Below, in pieces: positions 17,669-27,973 of a stretch of DNA of 44,813 bases. Positions within the stretch are counted from its first letter, which is position 1, and every line of letters begins with the position of its first letter. The DNA comes from Gordonia otitidis NBRC 100426 (GTDB taxonomy: Bacteria; Actinomycetota; Actinomycetes; Mycobacteriales; Mycobacteriaceae), in NCBI RefSeq assembly GCF_000248075.1, contig NZ_BAFB01000033.1:1-44813 (forward strand), written 5' to 3'. A program made the translations under genes and the position numbers. A model generated the notes under the pieces. That model made no database searches, was not told the origin of the DNA, and saw only the letters and a list, made by a program, of their open reading frames with translations.

Positions 17669-17813
17669 GCGTTTCTGTGGGCTTGTACCTGATCAAACGT
17701 CCAGAATGATCCTGTTCACGTCGACAATGACCAGCGTTAGCATCGCAAAGTCGACGTCGAACGCGATCTTCGAGGCCGTCTCGTCCGAGGCGGCCACGTC
17801 TTGTGAGGTGAAC

Positions 17814-19391
17814 GTGTCTCGATTCCGGAAGTCCGTCGGCAGTGCAGCCGTCGGGTGCGCCCTCTGCATGGGAACGGTGGTGCCCCTCGCACTCTCGTCG
17901 ACATCCGCGCACGCCGGCACTCCGTCGGCTGTCGAAACCCAGCACACCGTGGACGGACTCGCTGCCGCCGGTGTCTTCCGTCCCACGGAGCCCGACGACG
18001 GCACCGGCCAGGACTGGCTGAGCGGAACGATCGGGCCACATGCCGGCGATCTCCTCATCGTCGTCACACCAGGAACCGACGATGGAACGCTCTACCCGCG
18101 CATCAGAGACTTCCGCACCGGTGATCGGCCGACCTACATCATCGACTATCCCGAGGCGATCGGGCCGTTCATCGCCGGGCGCTCGGGCGCCGCCCTGCCG
18201 TTCCTCGCGCCGACGTATGACAAGTCGCGTGACGTCGCCGTCGCGAAGAACATGACGGCGATGAGAGCGTTCGCGACGCAGCAGGGTGAGAACCCCTTCG
18301 TGGTCTACACCGGCTACTCGCAGGGTGCCGAGGCACTGGGCAACGCTGCAGAGCAGGCGGTTGCGGGCAACGGGGACGGAACCGCGGTCGACGCGGACCG
18401 GTCGCACATCATGCTGATCTCGGATCCGCGTAGCCCGTGGGGTCTCAAGGCCTGGGCGGCCGATCATCCCGCGATCGGCGGACTGATGGGGCTGTTCGGC
18501 GCCGAGTCCAACGGTGCCCGCGACCCCGGGGCCACCGGCGAACTGCCTGTCACGTCGGTGATCGTGGTCGGCGATCCCGTCGCCAACTTCCAATGGGTGT
18601 GGTATCGACCGGTGAGTTCGTTGCTGGTCGACGCAGCCGGATTCATCACCATCCATTCCGGCCTCGGCGAACAGAACTACGGCAACCTCATCGACTACAG
18701 CCAGGAGCCGACAATCCTGCGCAGCAGAGACGGAAACACCACCTACCTCGTCTACACGCCGAAACAGCATCCGCTGACAGCTCTCGCGGTGCTCGTCAAC
18801 AGCCGTCTCGGGATCCCTTTCGACGCCGACGACGTGGAGCGGTGGGACGAGGTGAACAACGCGTTCTACCCGCTGCAGGCGCCCGGTGTGGACAACGCGG
18901 CCGTCGGCGTCGTCGAACCACAGGCCACTGAGTCGACGCCCTCGACCCCGCCCCTGACTGCGCAGTCTCGTGCGATACCGGACAAGGTCGCCGACACCAC
19001 CAGCCAGCCCGCTTCGCCCGCGATTGCATCGAACACAACGTCGCAGGTCCCAGAGCAGCACGCCGACGGTGTCGATGCGTCGACTCCGACGCCGTCCACC
19101 GGTCGCCACCGCGCACCCGAGGCCGCGCCGGACACCGCGCCCGCACCCTCGACGACAACGACCGCGTCTGATCCGAAGACCCCACAGCCGCCTGCGGAGA
19201 CCGCGCCACCTGTGCAGGAGTCCTCGCCCGATCAGTCGGAGTCCGACGACGCCTCCACCGGCGGCAGGCACCGGGTAACCGGGCAGGGGCGCCACGCCGC
19301 GGACAGTGGCGACGCAGGCAGTCACGCCGAAGGCAGTGGCGACGCGATGGGGACGGCACCTGCGGGGACCGCGACGGCGGCTGCCGCGTAG
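17814..19391 (+). CDS. Secreted PE-PPE-domain protein (serine hydrolase fold)
   Basis: A 525-residue exported protein. Residues 1-34 are a Sec signal peptide ending SAHA. The PE-PPE domain follows (about residues 50-340), an alpha/beta-hydrolase fold related to cutinases and found after PE or PPE modules in mycobacteria; here no PE or PPE module is present. The nucleophile is S169 in TGYSQGAEALG; the aspartate in VVGDPVANF and the histidine in ITIHSGLGEQNYG are triad candidates. The tail (about 365-525) is rich in Pro, Ser, Thr and Ala and contains repeated GRHR/GRHA motifs. GTG at 17814 is chosen: GAGG lies five bases before it, and it starts the signal peptide. Likely an envelope esterase or trehalose/mycolate-lipid enzyme; substrate unknown. 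Confidence 0.88.
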   Translation: MSRFRKSVGSAAVGCALCMGTVVPLALSSTSAHAGTPSAVETQHTVDGLAAAGVFRPTEPDDGTGQDWLSGTIGPHAGDLLIVVTPGTDDGTLYPRIRDFRTGDRPTYIIDYPEAIGPFIAGRSGAALPFLAPTYDKSRDVAVAKNMTAMRAFATQQGENPFVVYTGYSQGAEALGNAAEQAVAGNGDGTAVDADRSHIMLISDPRSPWGLKAWAADHPAIGGLMGLFGAESNGARDPGATGELPVTSVIVVGDPVANFQWVWYRPVSSLLVDAAGFITIHSGLGEQNYGNLIDYSQEPTILRSRDGNTTYLVYTPKQHPLTALAVLVNSRLGIPFDADDVERWDEVNNAFYPLQAPGVDNAAVGVVEPQATESTPSTPPLTAQSRAIPDKVADTTSQPASPAIASNTTSQVPEQHADGVDASTPTPSTGRHRAPEAAPDTAPAPSTTTTASDPKTPQPPAETAPPVQESSPDQSESDDASTGGRHRVTGQGRHAADSGDAGSHAEGSGDAMGTAPAGTATAAAA

Positions 19392-19423
19392 CTGCCTCGA
19401 GTGTCGGGTCCTGTGCGGTCCGA

Positions 19424-20425
19424 TCAGGCCGCGAAGCCGGGCGGGGGACCTGGGTAGACCGGGATCTCGCCGCCGAACTCCGGGCAGCGGGTCTTGTGTT
19501 CGCACATCCGACAGAGGCCGGACCGCCGAGGGCGGAAATCGCCGGAGGCCACCGCCTCCCGTATCGCGCGCCAGATGGCGGAGAGTGTGCGACCGAAACG
19601 CTCTAGTTCGTCGCGGTCAGGGGTATAGCTCAGCACCTGCCCGTCGGAGAGATACATGAGCTGCAGACGATGCGGCACAACACCCCGGATGCGGAGCACC
19701 GCCAGCGCATAGAACTTCATCTGGAACAGTGCCTTGGCCTCGAAGCCCTCACTCGGCGCCCTGCCGGTCTTGTAATCGACGATGCGGATCTCGCCGGTCG
19801 GGGCGACGTCGATGCGGTCGATGAAGCCGCGCATCAGGACGTCGTCCGATTCGATCTCCACGTGCTCCTCGACGGCCTCGGGAGTGAACGCGGTCGGATT
19901 CTCCAACCGGTAGTAGTTGCCGATCAGTGCGAACGCCTTGCTCAGGAACTTCTCCTCCTCGCCGTCGAGAAGAGCAGCAAGTGACGGGTCGGCCTCGCAC
20001 ATCGCAGCCCAGGCGCCCTCGACGAGAAACTCCGCCGATTCGCGGGTGCGTAGTGCGGCGGGTAACTCGAAGAGATTCTCGAGTGCCGCGTGCACCACCG
20101 TGCCGCGCGTCTGCGCCTGGGTCGGGGTCTCGGGAAACCGGTCGATCGCCCGGTACCGGTAGAGCAGCGGACACTGCTTGAAATCGGCTGCCCTCGACGG
20201 CGACAACGCGAGGGGTCGCCCGACGAGCCCCCGTGCACCCGTAGCCGTGCCTGACGGCGCAGTGCCGGGCGCTACCGTCTCTGCTGCCGACGTCTCTGCC
20301 CCCGACGTCTCTGCCGCTGACGTGACGGCTGCCGATGTGTTTGCCGCTGCCGTGGCGGCGTCGGCCGGACGGGCCGTGGCGTCGATGGTGTCGGTGGTGG
20401 ACCCGGGGTACGCAGTCGTGCTCAC
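19424..20425 (-). CDS. RecB-family PD-(D/E)XK exonuclease with Fe-S cluster motif
   Basis: A 333-residue nuclease-domain protein (Rv2119-like). The nuclease core has H112 in VVHAALE, D203 in GFIDRID, and D217-x-K219 in RIVDYKTGR. Four cysteines sit as in AddB/Cas4 proteins: C85 before the core and C305, C308 and C314 after it (CRMC, then RC five residues on), expected to hold a [4Fe-4S] cluster that staples the domain. There is no helicase domain, so it acts alone or with a partner. Residues 15-62 are a low-complexity A-A-E-T-S-type tandem repeat. GTG at 20425 is chosen because a leaderless TACCCT lies 7 bases before it; the ORF extends 80 codons further through the trmI promoter and is not credible there. 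Divergent from trmI. Confidence 0.9.
   Translation of the reverse strand: MSTTAYPGSTTDTIDATARPADAATAAANTSAAVTSAAETSGAETSAAETVAPGTAPSGTATGARGLVGRPLALSPSRAADFKQCPLLYRYRAIDRFPETPTQAQTRGTVVHAALENLFELPAALRTRESAEFLVEGAWAAMCEADPSLAALLDGEEEKFLSKAFALIGNYYRLENPTAFTPEAVEEHVEIESDDVLMRGFIDRIDVAPTGEIRIVDYKTGRAPSEGFEAKALFQMKFYALAVLRIRGVVPHRLQLMYLSDGQVLSYTPDRDELERFGRTLSAIWRAIREAVASGDFRPRRSGLCRMCEHKTRCPEFGGEIPVYPGPPPGFAA
20271..20357. repeat. 15-base imperfect tandem repeat inside the RecB-like gene
   Basis: About five and a half copies of a 15-base unit of the type GCTGCCGACGTCTCT are in frame and encode five-residue AAETS-like repeats on the minus strand. The first full copies (20283-20312) differ at only two positions, and later ones are more diverged. 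Copy number is likely to vary between strains by slippage. Confidence 0.7.
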
Positions 20426-20432
20426 ATTTGGC

Positions 20433-20455
20433 AGGGTAAGTCGCGGCAGTGACAC
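20433..20455 (-). promoter_or_regulatory. Candidate PafBC-type (RecA-NDp-like) promoter of the RecB-like gene
   Basis: Reading the minus strand: GTGTCACTG (20455-20447), exactly 8 bases, TACCCT (20438-20433), 7 bases, GTG start at 20425. The published RecA-independent DNA-damage promoter is TTGTCRGTG-N8-TANNNT; this site matches 7 of 9 positions in the upstream element and has the exact spacing and -10. PafB and PafC, the known activator pair for such promoters, are encoded 11 kb away. A chance resemblance is possible. Confidence 0.5.
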
Positions 20456-20482
20456 AACTGTTGCCCGACATGCGCAGGCTGA

Positions 20483-21370
<888 letters not shown>

Positions 21371-21539
21371 ACAAAGCACCGTTCACCCGAATAAACATGG
21401 CGAATACGTTGCGAAGACGCACATTTAACATGCCGTCAACACCACGTATCGTGCGGTGCGCGGCGATATTTGCCGCCTCCCGGTAGCGTGGTGTTACGGC
21501 GCAACCCACTGGGGTCGTAGCCGGGGAGAGGAGTCAGCA
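21371..21539 (+). promoter_or_regulatory. Upstream region of mpa
   Basis: A 169-base gap whose first 65 bases are clearly more A+T-rich than the surroundings. TANNNT hexamers at 21426-21431 (TAACAT), 21447-21452 (TATCGT) and 21484-21489 (TAGCGT) are candidate -10 sites; none is placed for a leaderless start and no strong -35 is seen. GGAGAGGAG about 7 bases before the ATG is a good ribosome-binding site, so this gene is leadered, unlike dop, pafA and pafB. Confidence 0.45.
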
Positions 21540-23336
21540 ATGACCGAATCTGATCGCCATGAAGCCTCCGGTGAGAATATGGCCAACGAATCCGAACGCC
21601 ATGGCCTCCATTCGTCCGGGGAACAATTCACTCCTGCCTACACGCCTCCCTTGCGGGCGGACACCGACCGTCCGTCTTTCGGGCGACCGACGGATTCCTC
21701 GGAACTCCAGGACCGTGTCGACAACCTGACCGCGCGCAACGCCAAGCTCCTCGAGACGCTGAAAGAAGCACGGCAGCAGCTCGTTGCGCTCCGTGAGGAG
21801 GTCGACCGTCTCGGCCAGCCACCCAGTGGATACGGGGTGCTCCTCGAGATCTACCCGGACCAGACCGTCGACGTCTTCACGTCAGGTCGCAAGATGCGAC
21901 TGACCTGCTCACCCAACATCGACCTCGACGCGCTGCGGAAGGGCCAGACCCTTCGCCTCAACGAGGCACTGACCATCGTCGAGGCGTGCGAGTTCGACTC
22001 GGTCGGCGAGATCAGCACCCTCCGTGAGGTTCTAGGCGACGGTCATCGCGCACTCGTCGTCGGACACGCCGACGAGGAGCGAGTCGTGTGGCTCGCCGAA
22101 CCGCTTCTCGGCGAGGTCGACGGAGAAGACGGTCATCGGCGCAAACTGCGTCCCGGCGATTCGCTCCTCATCGACACCAAGGCCGGATTCGCGTTCGAGC
22201 GCGTGCCCAAGGCCGAGGTCGAGGATCTCGTGCTCGAAGAGGTGCCCGATGTCGGCTACGAGGACATCGGTGGTCTGGGTCGCCAGATCGAGCAGATCCG
22301 CGACGCCGTCGAGCTCCCGTTCCTACACAAGGACTTGTTCCGCGATTACGCGCTGCGTCCGCCCAAGGGCGTCCTGCTGTACGGGCCACCCGGATGCGGT
22401 AAGACGCTGATCGCCAAGGCCGTCGCCAACTCGTTGGCCAAGAAGATCGCGCTGGCACGCGGCGACAACGCGCAGGAAGCCAAGTCGTACTTCCTGAACA
22501 TCAAGGGTCCCGAACTGCTGAACAAGTTCGTCGGCGAGACCGAGCGTCATATCCGACTGATCTTCCAGCGGGCGCGCGAGAAGGCATCGGAGGGCACGCC
22601 CGTCATCGTCTTCTTCGACGAGATGGATTCGATCTTCCGCACCCGCGGCTCCGGTGTCTCCTCCGACGTCGAGACAACGGTGGTTCCGCAGCTGCTCAGC
22701 GAGATCGACGGTGTCGAGGGGCTCGAGAACGTGATCGTGATCGGCGCCTCGAACCGCGAGGACATGATCGATCCGGCGATCCTGCGACCTGGCCGTCTCG
22801 ACGTGAAGATCAAGATCGAGCGTCCCGATGCCGAATCGGCGATCGACATCTTCTCCAAGTACCTGGTCGAGGAACTGCCGGTCCATGCCGACGATCTCAA
22901 CGAGTTCGGCGGCGACCGGACCGCATGTGTCAACGCCATGATCGAGAAGGTCGTCGAGCGGATGTACGCCGAGAGCGATGAGAATCGCTTCCTCGAGGTC
23001 ACCTACGCCAACGGCGACAAGGAGATCATGTACTTCAAGGACTTCAACTCCGGCGCGATGATCCAGAATGTCGTTGACCGGGCGAAGAAGTACGCGATCA
23101 AGTCGCAGTTGGAGACCGGTGCACCCGGCCTGCGGGTCCAGCACCTGTTCGACTCGATCCTCGACGAGTTCGCCGAGAACGAGGACCTGCCGAACACCAC
23201 CAACCCCGACGACTGGGCGCGTATCTCCGGCAAGAAGGGCGAGCGCATCGTCTACATCCGCACGCTGGTCACCGGAAAGAGTTCCGGCGCGAGCCGCGCG
23301 ATCGACACGGAGACCAACACGGGTCAGTATCTGTAA
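21540..23336 (+). CDS. mpa: Proteasomal ATPase Mpa/ARC
   Basis: The AAA+ hexameric unfoldase that captures pupylated proteins and feeds them to the 20S proteasome. In 598 residues: a flexible N-terminus, a coiled coil (about 54-92) that binds Pup, two OB domains (about 95-245), and the AAA domain with Walker A GPPGCGKT at 282-289 and Walker B FFDE with D360-E361. The last residues are GQYL, the proteasome-docking tail with the penultimate tyrosine needed to open the 20S gate. The ATG at 21540 is supported by GGAGAGGAG. The frame is open 28 codons upstream, but without a ribosome-binding site. It ends 14 bases before a strong terminator hairpin. Confidence 0.98.
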   Translation: MTESDRHEASGENMANESERHGLHSSGEQFTPAYTPPLRADTDRPSFGRPTDSSELQDRVDNLTARNAKLLETLKEARQQLVALREEVDRLGQPPSGYGVLLEIYPDQTVDVFTSGRKMRLTCSPNIDLDALRKGQTLRLNEALTIVEACEFDSVGEISTLREVLGDGHRALVVGHADEERVVWLAEPLLGEVDGEDGHRRKLRPGDSLLIDTKAGFAFERVPKAEVEDLVLEEVPDVGYEDIGGLGRQIEQIRDAVELPFLHKDLFRDYALRPPKGVLLYGPPGCGKTLIAKAVANSLAKKIALARGDNAQEAKSYFLNIKGPELLNKFVGETERHIRLIFQRAREKASEGTPVIVFFDEMDSIFRTRGSGVSSDVETTVVPQLLSEIDGVEGLENVIVIGASNREDMIDPAILRPGRLDVKIKIERPDAESAIDIFSKYLVEELPVHADDLNEFGGDRTACVNAMIEKVVERMYAESDENRFLEVTYANGDKEIMYFKDFNSGAMIQNVVDRAKKYAIKSQLETGAPGLRVQHLFDSILDEFAENEDLPNTTNPDDWARISGKKGERIVYIRTLVTGKSSGASRAIDTETNTGQYL

Positions 23337-23350
23337 GTCCTCCACCCACA

Positions 23351-23389
23351 CAACTGCGGTCGACTCCTCTCGGGAGTCGACCGCAGTTG
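23351..23389. terminator. Strong bidirectional hairpin terminator between mpa and glgP
   Basis: A perfect 17-base inverted repeat: arm 23351-23367, five-base loop 23368-23372, arm 23373-23389. Beyond one mismatch two more pairs form. It lies between convergent stop codons (14 bases after mpa, 19 bases before the glgP stop on the other strand). It lacks a clear U-run on either side, as is usual for actinobacterial hairpins. Confidence 0.85.
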
Positions 23390-23408
23390 CGTGAGGAGCC
23401 CGCGGTTG

Positions 23409-25982
23409 TCAGGAAGGCATCGCGGGGGGCTCGCCCGTCGACGCCGGATAGCGCACGAGGCCGAGTTCGGCATCGTCGGTGAGCAGCGGGTGTCTGGGGA
23501 GCACCCGGGCGGTGTAGCCGAGCACCCCCGACCGGTACGGCGTGACCGCGGCCCGGTAGCGCGTTCGACCCGACGGGTCGGTCCCTTCGACAGGTTCCAT
23601 CGGCGCGTGCACCGAGTCGTAGAGGTCGCCGTCGTCGGTCACGCGCCCGAGTACGGCCTGAACCGTCACCTCGTCCGGCGCGAGCTCACCGAGGGAGACG
23701 TGGGCGGTGAGGTCGAGTTCGTCGTCGGGTGTGGTCTCCTCATCGATCCCGGCGATCGCCACCGACTTCCACGACGACGAGAGTGTCGAGCGGTAGGCGG
23801 CGAGTGATCTGGCCTCCGCATAATCATCGGCACACGCCTCCTGATACGAGATCCCCGCAGGCACATAGAGTTTTAGCGTGTAGTCACGCACCATCCGCGA
23901 CGCGAGCACCTTGGGGCCCAGGATCGCGAGCGTGTGCCGGACCATCTCCACCCACCGTGTGGGGACGCCGTCGTCACGCGAGTAGAAGAGTGGTACCACG
24001 GTTTCCTCGAGTAGCGAGTAGAGCGCCTCGGCCTCCAGGTCGTCGCGGCGGTTCTCGTCCCCGACACCCTCCGCGGACGGAATCGCCCAGCCGTTCTCAC
24101 CATCGGCCATCTCGTCCCACCACCCGTCGAGGATCGACAGGTTCAAGCCGCCGTTGAGCGCCGACTTCATGCCCGACGTTCCGCACGCCTCCATCGGACG
24201 CACCGGGTTGTTGAGCCACACGTCGCAGCCCGCGTAGATGTGTCGCGCCATCGAGATGTCGTAGTCGGGCAGGAAGACGATGCGATCACGGAGTTCGGGA
24301 TCCTCGGTGAATTTCACGATCTGCTGGATCAGTGCCTTGCCGCCGTCGTCTGCCGGATGTGCCTTACCGGCGACGACGAGCTGCACAGGCCGTTCCGGGT
24401 CGGTGAGGATCCGACGCATGCGGTCGGGATCGCGCAGCATCAGGGTGAGTCGTTTGTACGTCGCCGCGCGTCGGGCGAATCCGATCGTCAGCGAGTCGGG
24501 ATCGAACAGGTCGGCGGTCCAACCGAGTTCGGCGTCGGTGAAGTCGCGGTCGCGGCCGCTGGCGTATGCGCGTCGACGCACCTCGTCGACGAGCCCGGCG
24601 CGCAGTTCCGAGCGAATTGCCCACAGGTCGGACGCGGGCATCGCCTCGTACACCGCGGGCGCTGCGTCCTCGTTGCCCGCGCTGAGGTCCTGCCAGCGCC
24701 GTGCGACCCACGTCGGACCGTGCACGCCGTTGGTGACGGCGCCGATCGGCACCTCGTCAGCGTCGAAGCCCGGCCACAGGTCGGCGAACATCTCGCGACT
24801 GACAGCGCCGTGGAGCTGCGAGACACCGTTGGACCGCTGGCCCAGTCGAAAACCCATGTGCGCCATGTTGAACACGCCTGGATCGGCCTCGTCGCCGAGT
24901 TCGAGCACCGTGGTCGACGACAATCCGGGAAGCAGATTCGACGAACCGTCGGGTCCCGGATCGAGGTAGAAGCGGACAAGGTCGTCCGGGAAGCGGTCGA
25001 TTCCCGCGGGGACGGGTGTGTGCGTCGTGAAGATGGTCGACGCGCGGACGACGGACTCCGCGGAGTCGAAGTCGAGTCCCGATGCGTCGACGAGTTCGCG
25101 AATTCGCTCCACACCGAGGAAGCCGGCGTGACCCTCGTTCATGTGGAAGACCGTCGGCTGGGCGCGGTTCTCGATGCGGACATACTCTCGCAGTGCGCGG
25201 ACCCCGCCGATACCGAGCAGGATCTCCTGCTTGATGCGGTGGTCCTGATCACCGCCGTAGAGGCGATCGGTGATGCCCCGCAACTCGTCGTCGTTCGCCG
25301 CGATATCGGAATCGAGCAGCAGCAACGGGATTCGTCCCACGGTGGCCACCCACACCTGGGCGTGCAGGGTCCGCCCGCCGGGCATCGAGATCTCGATGAT
25401 GACCGGCTTGTCGGCGGCGTCGACGAGCAGGGTGAGCGGTAGTGCGCCGGGATCGTTGACCGGATACCGTTCGATCTGCCAGCCGTCGTGCGACAGGCTC
25501 TGTCGAAAGTATCCGCAGCGATAGAACAATCCGACCCCGATGAGCGGCAGACCGAGATCCGACGCCGCCTTGAGATGATCACCGGCGAGGATGCCGAGAC
25601 CACCCGAGTAGATCGGCAGCACCTCCGAGATACCGAATTCCATGGAGAAGTAGGCGATTCCCTCCGGCATCGGATTGCCCGACGCGGCGTGGTCGCCGTA
25701 CCACTGTGGCGCCGTGCAGTACTCGTCGAGGTCGGCGCGCAGCGCGGTGAGTCGGGCCAGGAATTCCGTATCGGTGGACAACTCGGCGAGTCGTTCCGGC
25801 GACACCTCGGCGAGCAACCGAAGGGGATCGCCGGTCGTCTCCCAGCGGTCGGGGTCGACGAGGGCGAACAGATCCTGGGTGGGCGCGTGCCACACCCAGC
25901 GCAGGTTGTGGGCGAGAACTGCGAGATCGGACAGGGGAGCGGGCAGCGGAACCCGAACGGTGAACCGGCGGAATGCTTTCAC
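23409..25982 (-). CDS. glgP: Alpha-glucan (glycogen) phosphorylase
   Basis: A GT35 phosphorylase that releases glucose-1-phosphate from alpha-1,4-glucan. The 857-residue length and N-terminus ([24 protein letters not shown]) match the Rv1328-type actinobacterial GlgP with its own N-terminal domain. Seen in order: [21 protein letters not shown] near the active site, [30 protein letters not shown], and the pyridoxal-phosphate lysine region [18 protein letters not shown] at 25982 is preferred over an ATG at 26048, because relatives begin at this point. It is convergent with mpa and divergent from dop (91 bases), thus lying inside the Pup-proteasome locus but on the other strand. Confidence 0.95.
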   Translation of the reverse strand: MKAFRRFTVRVPLPAPLSDLAVLAHNLRWVWHAPTQDLFALVDPDRWETTGDPLRLLAEVSPERLAELSTDTEFLARLTALRADLDEYCTAPQWYGDHAASGNPMPEGIAYFSMEFGISEVLPIYSGGLGILAGDHLKAASDLGLPLIGVGLFYRCGYFRQSLSHDGWQIERYPVNDPGALPLTLLVDAADKPVIIEISMPGGRTLHAQVWVATVGRIPLLLLDSDIAANDDELRGITDRLYGGDQDHRIKQEILLGIGGVRALREYVRIENRAQPTVFHMNEGHAGFLGVERIRELVDASGLDFDSAESVVRASTIFTTHTPVPAGIDRFPDDLVRFYLDPGPDGSSNLLPGLSSTTVLELGDEADPGVFNMAHMGFRLGQRSNGVSQLHGAVSREMFADLWPGFDADEVPIGAVTNGVHGPTWVARRWQDLSAGNEDAAPAVYEAMPASDLWAIRSELRAGLVDEVRRRAYASGRDRDFTDAELGWTADLFDPDSLTIGFARRAATYKRLTLMLRDPDRMRRILTDPERPVQLVVAGKAHPADDGGKALIQQIVKFTEDPELRDRIVFLPDYDISMARHIYAGCDVWLNNPVRPMEACGTSGMKSALNGGLNLSILDGWWDEMADGENGWAIPSAEGVGDENRRDDLEAEALYSLLEETVVPLFYSRDDGVPTRWVEMVRHTLAILGPKVLASRMVRDYTLKLYVPAGISYQEACADDYAEARSLAAYRSTLSSSWKSVAIAGIDEETTPDDELDLTAHVSLGELAPDEVTVQAVLGRVTDDGDLYDSVHAPMEPVEGTDPSGRTRYRAAVTPYRSGVLGYTARVLPRHPLLTDDAELGLVRYPASTGEPPAMPS

Positions 25983-26060
25983 GTGTAGAAGGTCCCACAG
26001 GAGCGACGCCGGTGCGACCGCTGCGCGGTGGTGGGTCCGACCTTTCATCCGACCGACATC

Positions 26061-26066
26061 TAGTCT
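26061..26066 (+). promoter_or_regulatory. Candidate -10 element of dop (leaderless)
   Basis: TAGTCT fits TANNNT and ends 7 bases before the ATG at 26074. There is no Shine-Dalgarno sequence in the gap. Confidence 0.6.
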
Positions 26067-26073
26067 CAATACC

Positions 26074-27573
26074 ATGCAGCGAATCATCGGCACCGAGGTC
26101 GAGTACGGGATCTCCGCACCCGGCGACCCGACCGCGAATCCGATCATGACGTCGACACAGGCGGTGCTCGCCTACGCGGCGGCGGCCGGGGTGCCGCGCG
26201 CCAAACGCACCCGCTGGGACTACGAGGTCGAATCACCCCTTCGCGATGCCCGCGGCTTCGACCTCGGTCGCGGCACAGGACCTGCGCCGATCATCGATGC
26301 CGACGAGATCGGTGCCGCCAACATGATCCTCACGAACGGCGCGCGTCTCTACGTCGATCACGCCCACCCCGAGTATTCGGCACCCGAGGTCACCGACCCC
26401 CTCGACGCCGTGATCTGGGACAAGGCAGGGGAGCGCGTGATGGAGGCCGCCGCCAGGCACGTCGCGAGCGTGCCCGGTGCACCACGCCTCCAGCTCTACA
26501 AGAACAACATCGACGGCAAGGGCGCGTCCTACGGCACGCACGAGAACTATCTGATGAGCCGCGACACCCCGTTCACCGCGGTCATCGGTGGCCTCACCAC
26601 GTTCTTCGCCTCGCGTCAGATCATCACCGGATCGGGGCGCGTGGGCATCGGCCAGGCCGGCGACGAAGCCGGATACCAACTGTCGCAGCGGTCGGATTAC
26701 ATCGAGGTCGAGGTGGGACTCGAGACCACGCTCAAGCGCGGCATCATCAACACCCGCGACGAACCCCACGCCGATCCCGAGCGCTACCGCCGACTCCACG
26801 TGATCATCGGCGACGCCAACCTCGCCGAAACCGCCACCTACCTCAAGGTCGGCACGACCTCGCTTGTGCTCGATCTCATCGAGGCCGGCGTCGACTTCTC
26901 CGACATCGAGTTGGCACGTCCGGTGTCGGCCGTACATGCGATCAGCCACGATCCGACACTGCAGGCGACCGTCGCATTGACCGACGGTCGAGAGGTCACG
27001 GCACTCGCGCTGCAGCGCGAGTACCTCGAGCGCTGCGCGAAGTTCCACGAACGCGAGAACTCCGACGATGCGCGTGCCATGGATGTGCTCAGCACGTGGG
27101 CTGATGTCCTCGATCGTCTCGAGCGCGATCCGATGGAATGTGCAGACATCCTCGACTGGCCCGCCAAGCTACGCATCCTGGAGGGCTTCCGACAGCGCGA
27201 GGGACTCGGGTGGTCGGCCCCACGTCTCCAGCTTATCGACCTGCAGTACTCCGACGTGCGACTCGACAAGGGCCTCTACAACCGCCTGGTGGCACGCGGC
27301 TCGATGAAGCGGCTCGTCGACGAGGCAGACGTGACGCGCGCGATCACGGAGCCTCCCGAGAACACGCGCGCCTATTTCCGTGGCGAATGCCTGCGCCGTT
27401 TCGGCGCCGACGTGGCGGCCGCGAGCTGGGATTCGGTGATCTTCGACCTGGGCGGCGACTCGCTGGTGCGGATTCCGACCCTCGAACCCCTGCGGGGGAG
27501 CAGGGCACACGTCGGCAAACTCCTCGACTCGGTGCACTCCGCATCCGAGCTGGTCGATCAGCTCACCACCTGA
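26074..27573 (+). CDS. dop: Depupylase / Pup deamidase
   Basis: Dop converts the C-terminal glutamine of Pup to glutamate and also cleaves Pup from substrates; it shares the carboxylate-amine ligase fold of glutamine synthetase with PafA. In 499 residues it has the metal-binding glutamates E8 and E10 in GTEVEYG, the Dop-specific loop (about residues 38-75, including the conserved arginine/tyrosine region RTRWDYE), the catalytic D95 in [11 protein letters not shown], and [19 protein letters not shown] near residue 230. The ATG at 26074 is fixed by the leaderless -10. It is separated from pup by 208 bases. Identification is firm; it differs from PafA in having the Dop loop and the DHAHPE form of the catalytic motif. 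Confidence 0.97.
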   Translation: MQRIIGTEVEYGISAPGDPTANPIMTSTQAVLAYAAAAGVPRAKRTRWDYEVESPLRDARGFDLGRGTGPAPIIDADEIGAANMILTNGARLYVDHAHPEYSAPEVTDPLDAVIWDKAGERVMEAAARHVASVPGAPRLQLYKNNIDGKGASYGTHENYLMSRDTPFTAVIGGLTTFFASRQIITGSGRVGIGQAGDEAGYQLSQRSDYIEVEVGLETTLKRGIINTRDEPHADPERYRRLHVIIGDANLAETATYLKVGTTSLVLDLIEAGVDFSDIELARPVSAVHAISHDPTLQATVALTDGREVTALALQREYLERCAKFHERENSDDARAMDVLSTWADVLDRLERDPMECADILDWPAKLRILEGFRQREGLGWSAPRLQLIDLQYSDVRLDKGLYNRLVARGSMKRLVDEADVTRAITEPPENTRAYFRGECLRRFGADVAAASWDSVIFDLGGDSLVRIPTLEPLRGSRAHVGKLLDSVHSASELVDQLTT

Positions 27574-27781
27574 TCGGATCCCGACGCGACACGTGTTCAA
27601 CCTCCTTTTCGCAGTCCGCACCGGTAGTGTGGGTTCACGAGCTGGATTTGTCTGCGCCGCACCGCGATGCAGCTGAACGCGACACGCGAGTCCGACGAAC
27701 GTCGTCGCTGATGTGCACGAGCGGTGAGCAGCGACGCAGGCACGCGGAGCGTGAGGCTTCGTGACGAACAAGGGAGTGCAG
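27574..27781 (+). promoter_or_regulatory. Gap between dop and pup; probable pup promoter region
   Basis: A 208-base stretch with no credible gene. TAGTGT at 27625-27630 is a candidate -10 that would give a leader of about 145 bases. AAGGGAG lies 5 bases before the pup ATG. An in-frame GTG at 27761 with GAGG four bases upstream could start a Pup with seven extra N-terminal residues. Confidence 0.35.
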
Positions 27782-27973
27782 ATGGCGCAGGAACAGACCA
27801 AGCGCGGCGGTGGTGGCGACGACGACGAACTCGGCTCCGACGGCGGTGCGGGCCAGGAACGTCGAGAGAAGCTCGCCGAGGACACCGATGATCTGCTCGA
27901 CGAGATCGATGATGTGCTCGAGGAGAATGCCGAAGACTTCGTGCGCGCGTACGTGCAGAAGGGCGGCCAGTGA
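27782..27973 (+). CDS. pup: Prokaryotic ubiquitin-like protein Pup
   Basis: Pup is the 63-residue, mostly disordered tag that PafA attaches to lysines. The sequence has the standard start [12 protein letters not shown], an acidic region, the Mpa-binding helix around [20 protein letters not shown], and the end [10 protein letters not shown]. The terminal glutamine means Dop must deamidate it before ligation. The ATG at 27782 is the conserved start and has AAGGGAG upstream. Its TGA overlaps the GTG of prcB by four bases (GTGA), so translation is coupled to the 20S genes. Confidence 0.98.
   Translation: MAQEQTKRGGGGDDDELGSDGGAGQERREKLAEDTDDLLDEIDDVLEENAEDFVRAYVQKGGQ

Noticed and set aside
17619..19505. 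628-codon minus-strand open frame opposite the PE-PPE gene
   Set aside because: Arg/Gly/Val-rich composition typical of a G+C-rich antisense frame, with no domain signature; the plus strand has a signal peptide and catalytic motifs.
25976..25990. parS-like site TTTCACGTGTAGAA
   Set aside because: Only about ten of fourteen positions match the ParB site, it covers the glgP start codon, and no origin-region genes are near.
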